Part shown: in pieces, positions 1 through 12,630 of the stretch
Numbering within the stretch: position 1 is the first letter of the stretch
Layout: every line of letters starts with the position of its first letter
Source: Dioscorea cayenensis subsp. rotundata
Taxonomy: Eukaryota; Streptophyta; Magnoliopsida; Dioscoreales; Dioscoreaceae
Direction: 5' to 3'
NCBI RefSeq assembly: GCF_009730915.1
Contig: NC_052474.1
Coordinates: 4,313,501 to 4,377,500 of the forward strand
Length of the DNA: 64,000 bases
Program-made: the position numbers and the translations under genes
The notes under the pieces: model-generated
The model's input: the letters and a program-made list of their open reading frames with translations, nothing else
Told to the model about the DNA's origin: nothing
Database searches by the model: none

Positions 1-1150
1 GGATTTGGTCTCCTAAATCCTCTTGTACTAGAATTTCTTCTGTGGTTTATCATCATTTAAACTGCTAGGTTTCCCCCTTTGATCGATGGCCTGGCTGGCA
101 AATTCTGTGGCTTATCCCTGTTGCTCTGAGAGTAAAACATTTTATTTGGATTTGCCTCAGGGGTCGGCTGTCTATGTATGCTTTCCTTCATAGCATTCAT
201 GTTAGCCCCAATAATCCTTGCATTTTCTGTGGGATCCATCGGGAAATCACGGATCACTTAATGTGCCAATGTAATAGAATTCAGGAGGTTTGGAATCAGC
301 TTAGTGACAGGGAGAACATTCACTTTGCCTTCCCTGATGACTTCTCTTCTGGACATTGGCTCTTCAGGTTTCGACATTCCTTGCATAGTTTAGCCACTAT
401 TGCTGCTGCTGCTTGGTTTATTTGGGTTTGCATGTGCAATGCTATCTTCAAGAATATTATTCCAAACCTCTCAGTTATTGTGGCTAAGGTTGTCGCTCAC
501 GTTCGAGAATACTCCATTGGATCCACAAATTCCATTGGCAGGAAACTGATCGTTAACAATTTTACTTGCGCCGATGGTCTCTTCCTCTTCTTGCACGCCA
601 TATCCAATCACAATACTCAGGTAAGGTCCGTTGGATTTTTCTTCATAAATTCTAATTGTGTTGTCTCTCTTGCAGGGTGCTTTTCTCAGGGAATGATGGA
701 TAACTCTTCAGACGATCTTCTTGCTTTTGAAGTGGCTCTCTAGATTGCGGTCAACCAGCACATCACCGTTAAGCACATCTTTTTGCCCAGGCAAACATTG
801 TTGCATACCTGTCTGCCTCTGATCATACTACCATTTGGCGTTTCCAACCTCAGATCGATAACGTGAAGTTTCTTCTTGACATCAGTAATCAACCCAAAAT
901 TCATTTGATCCTAGATCTTTGGGGAGTCCCCACTGCTAACCTTGCTTCGCTGGGTTTCAATCATCGTCATCTCAATTTGTTTCTGTTTGGGAGGGATCTC
1001 CCTTTCTGGATCTTGCAATCCATGTTAGAGTTAGGTTTTGTTTTTTAATTCAGTTTTTTGTGTTTCTAGTGTGTAGCTCTTTTCTGCTTTCTTTTATTTT
1101 AATATAGCATTAGCTTCTCTGGTTGAGAAGTTCTTTTAAAAAAAAAAAAA
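1..1150 (+). mobile_element. 5'-truncated LINE (L1-type), 3' end with poly(A)
   Basis: Translation of about 110-470 gives the zinc-binding region that follows plant LINE reverse transcriptases: a VKHFIW/RGRLSMYAF segment, then CIFCG and an H..MC cysteine-histidine pattern, then W.IWVCMCNAIFKN. Downstream, about 560-1048, is an RNase H-like region with a frame break near 743 and a typical end (GRDLPFWIL). A 3' UTR ends in an A-run at about 1137-1150. The element starts outside the window and the reading frame is interrupted, so it is a dead copy. The family assignment rests on these domains; the clade is inferred. Confidence 0.85.
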
Positions 1151-1549
1151 GAGTCGGGGCCTGCATGCTCTTTATTTTTATTGTTTTTTTTTTTAGTTTT
1201 TGTTGTATTTTTTTTTGTATTTAGTGGATTATTACGTGATTTATCCACTCTTTTAAAAAAAATAAAAATAAAAAAAATAATAATAAATTAAAAATAAAAA
1301 AAGGGCTTTCTTGGACCACGTCGCACCGTCGAGAGACTCCGTGTACTGGTAGTGGTATAGGGCATAGCCGCACAGCCTTGCGTATCCTCGCGCCGAGCAT
1401 CGTGCATCGGCGGTGCCTTGCGCCCAGGTATCCCTTCTTCTCCTTCACCTACTTTCCTCCTCCCATGCCTTGCCATCTGTTTCTCGAGCTCTAGAATCCT
1501 TCCTTGGTGTTTCGTTTCTTGGCTTCAAGAACGAATGAACATCATCATT
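1151..1549. other. Low-complexity A/T stretch followed by a GC-rich patch
   Basis: Positions 1151-1300 are T- and A-rich, ending in a run of (A)nT units that resembles another retroposon tail. Positions 1305-1480 are much richer in GC than the surroundings. I see no supported ORF. The GC-rich patch could be the promoter or a 5' UTR exon of the PRP40 gene, because that gene has a splice acceptor just before its ATG, but no transcript evidence is available. Confidence 0.4.
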
Positions 1550-2935
1550 CTTGGAACCCTAAGCGCTGCCTTGCGTGATCCTTGCATCTACCATTCCTTC
1601 TACCAGTTAGCACTCATGGGAATAGCCTCCCATCCCTTATCAAACCGTGGATCGGCTCCTTGTATCTTTAGAGGATATTCTTTAATACTGAAAACCTAGA
1701 AAAACACAAGCTTGGAACCCTAAGGGTTGGCCGCAATGCGACCTTTTTGGTAGCCATCGATCCTGCTAGTTAGAACCCAGGCCATACCCTCTCATCCATA
1801 ATCAACCTGTGCATTGGCTCCATATGCCTTGATCAAAGCTTTTTGCACTTTAAATATCTAGAAAAACACACTCCTGGAATCTTAATGGCTGGCCTCACCA
1901 GCCACTCCTCCTGCTAGGATGGTCTCATGGCAAGGCCCTTTTTCTCCAACCTCAATCTTGTTTATGGAACTCATGTCTGTTGAGATCATAGTTACAACCC
2001 TAAAAAGGAAAAATCTCAGAACCCTAACTGCTGGTTAATCTTGTCACTGGTCATGGCATTTTGCCAGGTAGCTCTTATGGCAACAATAACCCCCTTCCAC
2101 CATCAATATGTGCATGAAATTTAATGTTTTTCAGATCATAGCCTCCAACAGTGAAAAACTAAAAAAACTATCTTAGAACACTGGGGGCTGGTTCATCCAA
2201 CACTTGCACATGCTGTTGTCGAAATCATAGCTCTTATGGCAACAATACCTCTCTTCACCATTATAGTGTACTCTGTCTTTGCTGAGACCATAGCTTCCGA
2301 AACTGCTTGAAAACCTGGAAAGATACATCTTTGGAATTCTGAGCATTGGTTCATGCTAGTATGCTACCCTCTCTCCAGTCATTGGTCCTGCTAGGTTGGT
2401 CTCATGGCAAGATCCACTTTTGTCCATTATCAACCCAGTGCATTGAATCAAGCAGTTGGGATCACAACTTCAAACTCTCTGAATACCTAAAAAGAAACAA
2501 TGTTGGATCCATAAGGGCTGGCGCCTGTGATCCTTTACAGCCATTTCACCTTCTAGCCAGCCATTGCAGTAATTCTCCTCCCATCATATTTAACTCCAAC
2601 TCGAAACAGTGTGAAAATCTAAAAATGCACTCTCTCAGAACTTTTAGAACGGCCCCCATGAGCTTTCAGCTGCCATTGCTCCTGTCAGCAAGCATTCACG
2701 GCTGTACCCCCTGCCTCCATCATCAACCCATACATCCACTCTGTTTCTCCCATTATCAAATCCTCTAGTGCTGTAAACTGAAAGACAATCTTGGAACCCT
2801 AATGGCTGGTTTGTCTGACCATTTTACTAGCCATTGCCCCTACTAGCTAGTACTTATAGCAACAACTACTTTCCGATTTCTTGCATCGACTGCATGTATT
2901 TGATACCTCTGCTCTAGCCATGAAAACTTGATTTA
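1550..2935 (+). repeat. Degenerate ~155-bp tandem repeat, about nine units
   Basis: A phrase of the form 'AAAACCTAGAAAAACAC...TTGGAACCCTAAGGGCTGG' recurs in the same orientation. Unit starts are at about 1550, 1710, 1873, 2018, 2173, 2331, 2503, 2636 and 2791, spaced 133-172 bp. Internal phrases recur in step, such as CCTGCTAG.TTGGTCTCATGGCAAG (units 3 and 6), CTCTTATGGCAACAATA (units 4 and 5) and CATTATCAACC..TGCATTG. Units are well diverged, so the array is old. It lies just upstream of PRP40, possibly within its 5' leader or a 5' UTR intron. Confidence 0.8.
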
Positions 2936-3618
2936 TCAAGGGGCATATATTCTTTACTTATTGGGATACCTATGTTCTTGTTTGTTATTGATGGGTTTGA
3001 ATTGGGTATTTGTTTTAGTTCCTTTGGAAATGGAAGTGAAATCCATGAGGTATAAATTTTTGGAGTATATTGATCAATGTTGGTTTTACGTGTGAAATTG
3101 CTTTGTATTTGATGGCAATTGTTTCTTTAATATCTTTTCACAATTATTATTCATTGTAGATTGGTGAAGGTTTTGCAGTTGCTGCAATCTGGCATGGTAA
3201 CCTAGAAAAGGCTAAATTTGTCCTTTTCTTAAAAATCATAGTCGCATATATTTAGCTATTTTTCTCAGAAATTACGCCTGCTTTGATTGCTATTGGTGTC
3301 ATATAGCCCAGTTATCCACTGCAGTATGACATCTTGCAGTATGACATCCCTGGGAAAGGCTTCCATGTCATCCAATAGGAGAAGTCAAATCCTTTATAAA
3401 GCAATTTATCTAAGAATCTTTAATCCAGTATTTTCTGTATAAACTGAATTTGGATAAAGTCTGAGTGTTTATTTTGAAGAAGTTTTAGATAATCAGAAGA
3501 GGTTCTAGAATATATTTTCTAAACCATTCTCTAAAATGATCCAATTAAATAGGTCGACTGATGTTTTCTGTTTGATATTTTTGTCTTCCAGATCTGTACG
3601 TATTCTTGCTGCTTGAAA
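2936..3618 (+). promoter_or_regulatory. 5' flank and 5' UTR end of the PRP40 gene
   Basis: No ORF is supported. A pyrimidine tract and splice acceptor end at 3591 (TTTTTGTCTTCCAG), and 27 bases then lead to the PRP40 ATG at 3619. This implies a non-coding first exon upstream and an intron in the 5' UTR. I cannot place the transcription start. Confidence 0.5.
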
Positions 3619-6600
3619 ATGGCAAGTTATCCACAACCTCCTGGGGCACAGGTATTATATACATCAGCTATCCAATTTTGCAGCTTTTGTTCTTTACTAT
3701 CCCATGCTCGTTTCCTCTTTCATTTTCCTTCTCACTGCACTTTCTTCTTCCCTAGGCAAACTTTATTTGTTTAGAAGTTTGATGCTTGCATGTGACTAAT
3801 ATAACTTGTTTTTTAAATTGAAAGCCCCTTGGTCCTCCAATAGTGGGACCCACTCCTCCATCCCAAAATTTTGTTCCTCCTTTGCCCATTCAGGTGAAAG
3901 TATCTATTTTTGCGTCTACTGAATTGTGTTTAATATGATTTGCTATTTTTACTTATCTCAATGAATGATTTCACATGTGAATTGCAGTTTAGACCAATGC
4001 TTCCAGCAGGACCAGTACAACAACCACATCAGTTTGTCTCAGCGGCATCACCACAATTTCGGCCTGTGGGGCAACCATTGCCTCCAGCAAATGTTGGAAT
4101 TCCATCTTGCCAAACACAACCACCCTCTTTTCCTCAATTGATGCAACAGATGCCCCCTAGATTAGTGCAACCAGGTCCAGGTTCAGCTCCATCTTCATCA
4201 CAAGCTGGTCCAGTGGGATATATCCCATCAAATATGCCCATCTCATCTGGCTCAATGCTGCCACAACAAACTGTTCAGCCATTAAGCAACCCCCCTATAA
4301 TTGGTGGTGTAGGGATGCCTCTTTCTTCATCTTATACTGTGAGACTGATTTATAATTGCTGCCCAATGAATCTACTTTTTCCATTGTCTCACTCTATTCT
4401 TGTGTCACATGCCTTTTTTTTTTTGGTTCATGTGTTTTGTTCATGTGCAGTTTGCATCATCTTATGGTATGCCACCAAGCAGTGTCAATGGTCCATCTCA
4501 GTATCAGCCAATATCACAGATGCAAACACCTAATATGCAATCAGGTTCGCAACCTTGGGCATTGACTGGGGGGCAGGGTGGAGTTTCTGTGACACCTTTG
4601 GTGCACCCTACACCAATATCTTCTGTTGCTGCTGTCACAATTCCTGTATGAATGTGTTTTAGGCTTCTTAGCTGCTCTAGTGGATAAATATATTTATTTT
4701 ACTCAATAAGCATTGCATTTTACTGTTATTGAGGTCATATTCTAAACATTTGTCTAAATCCAGGATAAAGGTGTGCAATTGAGTGCTGCACCAAATGGTC
4801 CACATATATCCTCTGATTGGCAAGAACATATAGCTGCTGATGGCAAGAGGTATATGACTATCTATGTTTTCTCATTTCTTCACTTGATCATACTCTGGTT
4901 TAATTACTTCATTAGCTTATTTGCCTTCAAGCTTTTGATATTATTCGACTTAGTTTGCCATTGATGACTTGATTTTATACCATGTTGTGGTTGTAACTGG
5001 ATGGTAAACAATCAGGTCCTTCTTTAAATTTATTTTGTTGTTAGTTTTTTCTTCATTTCCAATTCTTTTTGGTATCTGTTACTTGTCTAGGTACTATTAC
5101 AATAAGATGACTAGGCAATCTAGCTGGGAAAAGCCACTTGAACTGCTGACTCCTATCGAGGTGAGTGATACTATTAAAGGCATCTCTTAATGTTCCCGGA
5201 TGATCATCTTATGAATGCATGATATACTGGATTTGGAAGTTATGTTTATATACTTTACCTTAATATAGTTGCTGGCAGTTGTAAGCTGTACAAGCTTCAG
5301 TTTCTTTGTTTTTTTAAATTATTTTATGCATATTCTTTGCTTCTTCGCATGTTCTTCCATCTGTTTGTAGATGTCTTTTGGCACGTCTGGAGCAAAATAT
5401 CTTCTGCTTTAAATGGTCATTAAGAAGGCGGGATTTCACTTTTCTCAAGGCAGGCAATTATTGCTATTTACCTTTACTTTATGATGAAGGGACTTTTCCT
5501 TATGAATTAGTGTTGGGTGTGTCTACTTGTTTGGGTGATACCAAAACTTGCTGCATTTGTATTGCAACCATGGGTATTTTGCTTTGAATTTGTGATTTTT
5601 ATTGCTTCTGGTTTAGAGCAACAAGTGCTTGATTTTTGACTTCATGAACTCTCTCTCTCTCTTTTTCTTTTCTTTTCTTTGGGTCATTTCATCTGCAGAA
5701 CTGGTTTGTACGAGTGTGTGTGCGCGCACGCGCGTCCATGCACGTTTAGCTAAATCATACTTGATAATTGCTTATTATATGTGCATAAACATTTGTTAGA
5801 TATAGATTTTAACATCCATTCTATAGTTGTGCAATTAGCACCTTCCTCATATTAAATGGCTAGGCCGCCTGTGGAGCTCAAGTAACAATTCAAGTGGCAA
5901 ACTTTCAGTTGGGTAAACACAGTCAATAGTCATTCTAGCGCATGTACTCCTGGTTAATTTCGCATGCGACTTTTTGGGGGTCGGAGGTTGGTAGAGCTAG
6001 TAATTGTGCACAGTTGTGCACAAGGCATGAGCCTTATCATCAACTTTATCGGCTTTTATGAGCACCAGTTAAAAATGTTTTACATATATGTTTGAGAATG
6101 TGCATGGGACTTGGATTTGCATCTAAAGGTTGCAGGGAGAATGACACAAGATCTGCTACATTCTTTCAATAGCTAATCACTGATTATGCTCCAGTAAATT
6201 AGCGGGTTAAGGGGTTCTGCAAAAAGGTCACTATGAATGGCAACTTCATATCATGATTTAGACCCAACATCAATTGTGGATTGTAGTTGTTATTAAAAAA
6301 AAAATGTAAATATAAACGAAAGCACTACTTAAGGTTATTAGAGTTGATTTTGTGTCCGCTTGGTCCCTCATCATTCTCTTGCTCTTTGTTGCTGATTGTT
6401 ATATCATCCTCTTCAATTCATTCCAGAATGATCTGGGAGCTACATTTTTTCTCTTGTCTTGTACAGTTGTACTTCCATCCATATTTGCTACTTCACAAGT
6501 TATAATCTAACAATCAATTTAAATGATTAAATGATTTTTTTTCAAATTGTGAGACTTCATTTCATCATTTTGCTTTGATCTTTTCCTCCCTAGCAGCACT

Positions 6601-7343
6601 ACCCATTTCGATTAGTGACCTCTTTTCTCTGTATGATTTTCCTAAGACATCATTTTATAAATTGCCTAAAGATGTAGAGTTATACATGCATTGCTCTTTT
6701 CTTATAAAATCTTTCATTTGCCAGACATCAAATTCATTGCAATTGCATTGCAGCCAACCTCTTTCAGTCTCAATGTAAGTTCTGTCATGCATCTTTTTTT
6801 TTATATTATTATAGTTCATTCCCAGTTTCAGTTTTATCCTACAAAATTTTCATTGAAAACCCATTTAATTGTTCTAGTTATTTCCCGATTGCAAAGTTGT
6901 ATTGTACAGAAGAAAATACTTCAGAGTTGAATTTTCTTGTGTCAACAAGAACTTTGTGTAGGATTACCATTGTCTCTCTGAGTGCACATCCTTGTGTGTA
7001 TGCGTCTACATTTGCATATGCTTGTTGTTGCATATTCGATATGCCTCCTTGATTATGATCATTCCTGTAGGCCATTTGAAAATTTGTTTGATTCAACTAT
7101 TCAAGTACCTAGCATTTGCTGGAATTTCTGGCTACATGGCAAGTAAACTATAATTGCACTTGTGTTGTTTCACATTCTATTATGATGTTAGGGTAGCACA
7201 TATTTCAAAGGTCGCTTGCCATTGGATGTATGATAACCTTACTCAATTTTGTTGGAACTTGAAACAGAGACATATAATCTAAGCCTATGCTTTTCTTTGT
7301 TGAAATGCTATAGTATCTCAACTTATGTAAAACTGATTTCTTA

Positions 7344-7381
<38 letters not shown>

Positions 7382-10300
7382 GACATTGGAATTTTTTCAA
7401 GTTCGCTTCATCTGCTTCTGAATGTAGGGATAACTCTAAATTACTGTTGGCACAAATTTCTTAATTGCTGACTTATTCTGCAATAATTTTGTGTTTACTG
7501 TAGTGATCCCTTCAAATCTGCTCAAACCATCATTTTTAATGGAGATTCAGATTACTGTCTTGCACCGTGAAAATTAGTTTCTAATCTGCTTTGTGGCTAA
7601 GTTAATACATTTTTTTTATTGAATTTTGGGAAGTAGATTAATGTAGATTGTTTCTGTTTAAGGTTGCCCATGGTCATAGGTACATGTCACAGCAACCCAT
7701 ATGGTGGTATGGGTCGTGCTGATATAATTATTTTAATTTGAAGATTCACCAAGCCCATTTGACATTATTATATTTCCTAGACTTCAATTTCTACCATTTA
7801 TTTAGTGTCCATCTTTGTTAAATCCAATATTTGTTTTCGATGCTCTGCATATTTGTTTTCAATTATCAAATTGGCAAATTCATGCTGTCTTAACTTTTTT
7901 TGGCACAGCTGTATCCTTCCCTTGTCTCTTAGACATAACACTGATTGTCTTTTGCTCCTAAACTGTGGCTATTGTGTTATTTTAGTAATTAATCCCTTCA
8001 CATTGGTTTTAGGCTTCCACTGCATTTGATCCTTTGGTAACCATTTTTTCAAATTTTTTTTCTCATTTAACTGCTTTGTTCCTATTAATGAGAATGTGTT
8101 TTTTTTTGCTTGCTCACTGGTTTTTGTGTTCATGCTTTTATTAATCACACTAAGCTAGTTTTTAAGTATTACGAGGTTGCTTGAGAGATGATCGCTTAGT
8201 AATTCATTGATGCACAATTCACAATATGTGCAGTGATATGAAAACCATGTGCTTGAAAAAAATCAACAGCCTGTTGTGTGTAAATGTGTCCAAGACACAT
8301 GGGATGTGGGCTAGCATCAAAATTATGTATTGCTGAATGTATTCCTTTAGATTTCATTTTCAAGGTTCCCTATTGTTTTATGTTGGGGTGCCATAGTGAA
8401 ATCCAATGGTAAAACTTCTTGAATGGGAATATTATGTTTTATTTGGTGTGAGGCATGCCCCATTTCAAACACACACATGAGGACCTTTGTCTATATTAAA
8501 GGCCCAACTATTTATTATTATTATTACTATTATATATATATATATATATATTATTTTTCTGAAAATTTCTCATGGAAGGTAGGCAGAACTATGATATGGA
8601 TGATGTGAGCTGAACGTGATGTGATAAATTTGCTAGTCATTTTGATGGATATCTGTCCTGAGACTTGAGATGTTTTGTTTCAGAAATATTAAATTGATTT
8701 GAAAAGGCCGTCTAGTTTTGTGATCTCATTTTGAGTTTTTTGATGCATGATTATGAACCAACTATTTTATCTGGTCTTTACCAAGGAAGTTCTTTTCATT
8801 CTGTATTGATCAATGTTAGAAGACCCTATAAAATGTTATTATCATGAGCAGTGACATATAGTCACGGATGACTGCTTTTGATCATAAATTTATAACCAAG
8901 TGATGCTCTTCTGTTAAAGGGTATACAACTTGAACTGTTGAACCTGGCCTGTGTAGGTTATAATTTTTGTGAGACAATATGGTATGTTGAGTGCTACTCC
9001 TGCTACAACAACTACAACAAGCCATTAGTCCCAATTATCCGGGGTCAGTTACATGAATCGTTCCCTTCCATGTTGCTCTATCAAAGGTTAAAAGACTAGA
9101 TAGACCAAGCTCTACCATATCATTACGTAAAGTTTTTGCTAAACCTTTTTAGGTTTACTTTTCTGTCTTCTACAACTTTTCATTTGGGGAGTTTTGACCT
9201 TCTTATGGAGGCATCTATTGGTTGTCTAAGGACATGCCCATACCATTTTAATTGATTCTCTCTTAACTTGTCAACAATATGATATACTAACTGATGCTGA
9301 ATATATATATTTTTTAATTAACTTGTGCCTAATGCTTCGACAACTGTTTTTATTTGTCTCTTTTCTTCTGGGTATTCTTCAGTAAATTGTTTTATTTATG
9401 GATTTACCTAGTAGTTTATTTGGTCAAATCTGATTCAACTATACTTTTTGCAGAGAGTGGATGCAACAACTAACTGGAAGGAACACACTACTCCAGAGGG
9501 GCGGAAGTGAGTGACCTTAGACTTTTCAGAGATCAATCTTTTTTGTTTTGTCTAAATGATATGTGGCTTGGAATTTTCACTTCCTTACCAATGTTTCATT
9601 TCTTGGGAAGCATCTTCATTTATTGTTGTTTATATTTTTCAGGTATTATTATAACAAGGTTACAAAGCAGTCTAAATGGACAATTCCTGATGAGCTTAAG
9701 GTTTCTTTCTGATGGACTTAATATGGGATTTATTCTTGAGTCTTCAAGTTTCTTTTCATTGAAGCATTTTATCTTTTTGTTCTTTCAGCTGGCCCGTGAA
9801 CTAGCAGAGAACATAGGGGTGGAGTCAGCACATTCAGAGATTGGAGCATCACCTACTGTTCAAGTTACTGCTGTGGTTACTGCCACTGAGCCACATCCAT
9901 CTGTAAAAAGCCAATCTATTTCTTTATCAACATATGTCATAACATCAAGCCCCGGCTCTGTTACAACTTCCAACTCTGTTAACCCATCCACCAATACATC
10001 TTCTGTATCCCCAACTGTTGCTGCAATACCTTCTAATGAAACTGACACTTCTGCTGTGAAACCAACAAATACAATTGATATAACAGATGTCAAGACAAGT
10101 GATGCTCCTTCAACTATTCCTGCATCTGCTTGTCCTGGAAATGTTGCTGATTCAATTGATACTTTAGAAAGTCCAATCAAGTATGCTCATCCAGAGTTGT
10201 TTTATATTTTATTGCCTTACATGTTTTAGGTTGATGTGGTAGAATCTTTACATATTAATATTGTTTGCAGGATTGATGACAACATTTCACTCTTACCACA

Positions 10301-12594
10301 TACTGCAAATGTTCCGGATGGAACTCCTGTTCCTTATTTGGAGGTAGATCCTGTCTAGTCTTGCCAGTATCATTGGTTTTCATGATGTAATGCTTTATCA
10401 GTGCAATTTCTTTTTCCATGGGCTGTTTTGTTTCTTTGTCATCTTTATGTTTTCAATGGTATCTATACACTGTATATTTGATAATGCTTAGGTCTGGCTT
10501 TGTGGGCATGCTAGCACTTGGTGATGAGTGATGCGTTCATTCTAGTTAAGCATTTATCAAGTAAATTACTGTGAAAGAAACAAGCCAACATAACTAGTTT
10601 TCTTGGAACCTTATTAAGGTCAGCTTCTTTTGTTATGTCCTGATTGTCTGCATCAGCTCCCTTTTATAAGTGGGCAAAGAAGTATAGTATGCAAAGGAGG
10701 GCGTCTACTATAGTATGGGAACTGGTTATTTCATCAGTACTGAAACCATTACCGTTGTTATCACCATTTAAAGAGTTGTTAGTGCTTCATTATACAACCT
10801 GAAGAATTATAATTATCATCCTTGCTAGAAATTGGATGTGGTTTTAATACTGACTGTTGTTTCCTGAAGTCGTGTTCCATTTAAGTCTGGAGTGCCTCAA
10901 TGATATCCTTTAGTGGTTTGATGTGTTATACGCAAAAAGTTCTGCAAAGGGCAACTTTGTTAATTGAGGAAGATATTCTGTGGAAAAGCATACTATGTTT
11001 TATGAAATATCAATTTTGTTTAAATGGATTTATTGATATTGGCAATATTTGAATATTGTCACCTCTAATACATGAACTTGTTTCTCAAATAAAAAGTCCT
11101 GTAATGCGTGCGTTCTAATTAAAATAGTGATATGCTAGTGGAAGTTATGTTGAGATTGCTTAAGCTTACGTGCATTGTACTGTTCCATTGACCAGTTATC
11201 TTCTTAGATTAGTCGATAATAATTTCTTATAATATAGCGTCCATTTGTATAACTTTTTTGTTAAATGAGTGTGGCTCTTAAATTGTATCTTCTCATATAT
11301 TTCTGGTCCTAAAAACATCCCTTTTTTTTAGTAAGCTACAGCCTTGTCTACTGCAACTAGTAGCTCAGCCCTTATTTTGCTCTAACAATTTCCCATTGTT
11401 TCTTGTATATGCACTGTAGGAAGCCAAACTAAACAGTGTTTTTTCTGCAAAGAACACCATTGCACCATTGGAAGAGAAGTCTGTTACTGATGAATCTCTG
11501 GTTTACGCTAATAAGCTGGTCTGGAAGCTATATCTGTAGCTCTTTGTTTGGACTTTGTTTCATGGATGTAGCTAACAACCATCTTGTTTCAGGAGGCTAA
11601 AGATGCCTTTAGAGCTCTATTGGATTCTGCAAACATTAAATCTGACTGGACTTGGGAGCAGGTAGGCATTTATTTTCTTGTTTCTCTTCATTTTTGTAAT
11701 CTTGTGACATTAGAAAATGTTATCAGGCTATGCGAGTCATAATCAATGACAAGAGATACAGTGCATTAAAAACACTTGCTGAGAGGAAACAAGCATTCAG
11801 TGAGGTAGGCTGTAGAAGAATTGCTATTTTACAGAAATTGCATGAAGAGCATTGCCCATTCACTTTGTATGTTGCAGTTCTTGAGCCAAAAGATAAAACA
11901 GGAGGCTGAGGATAGGCGTATAAAGCATAAAAAAGCTCGTGAAGAATTTACCAGGATGTTAGAAGTAAGCTGATAAAATACTTGTGTTGTGTTTTCAATG
12001 CTTGTTTCAATGATAAAGCATGTTTTCATGCTGTGCAGGAATGCAAAGAACTCACATCATCAACTCGATGGAGGTATGTTGTCTATATATGTGCTTAGGG
12101 CTGGTAAATAAACAAGCAGCTCATGACAAGCTTGAGCTCCTCTTGCAATAAGCATGAGTTTGACCTGGCCATTTAATGATGTGCCGAGGCTGAGTTATTA
12201 TGTAAGCTCAAAATTAATTTCAAGCTGAGCTTGAGTGTGGTTGGCTTCATTTGAGCTCTGCCTAAGTTTTGTTTACCGTCTAATATATAGGAGTAATTGC
12301 TATTATATATATATACATATCCTCTTATATGGGGCATGACAAGATGAATTGGTGGTCGGCCATGTTTGTATAAAAGCCAAACTCTTCGAAGAGGTCTGGA
12401 ATCTGATTCTCAATGAATGGTGATTTTATTTTATTTTGGCTGAAACCCAAACAAAAACTTATAACTGATCTTGGCTCAGCTGCCTGAGCACATGCTTGAC
12501 TTCTTATGCCCATGACAAGCTTTTTTAACAGCTCTATGTGCTCTTGCACTCACAGAACTCTAGGACAAACCATCCAGTTGTTGTTATTCTTAGA

Positions 12595-12630
<36 letters not shown>

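Noticed and set aside
2346..2768. 140-codon ORF on the plus strand
   Set aside because: Falls inside the degenerate 155-bp repeat array, shows no domain and does not repeat in frame with the units.
9860..10180. 106-codon ORF on the minus strand
   Set aside because: Antisense shadow of the Ser/Thr-rich PRP40 exon at 9789-10180.
12090..12560. Possible hAT MITE starting TAGGGCTGGTAA, as at 59391
   Set aside because: Only the first ~12 bases match; no inverted partner or 8-bp duplication was found near 12560. AAGCTTGAGCT-rich sequence of this kind is common by composition.
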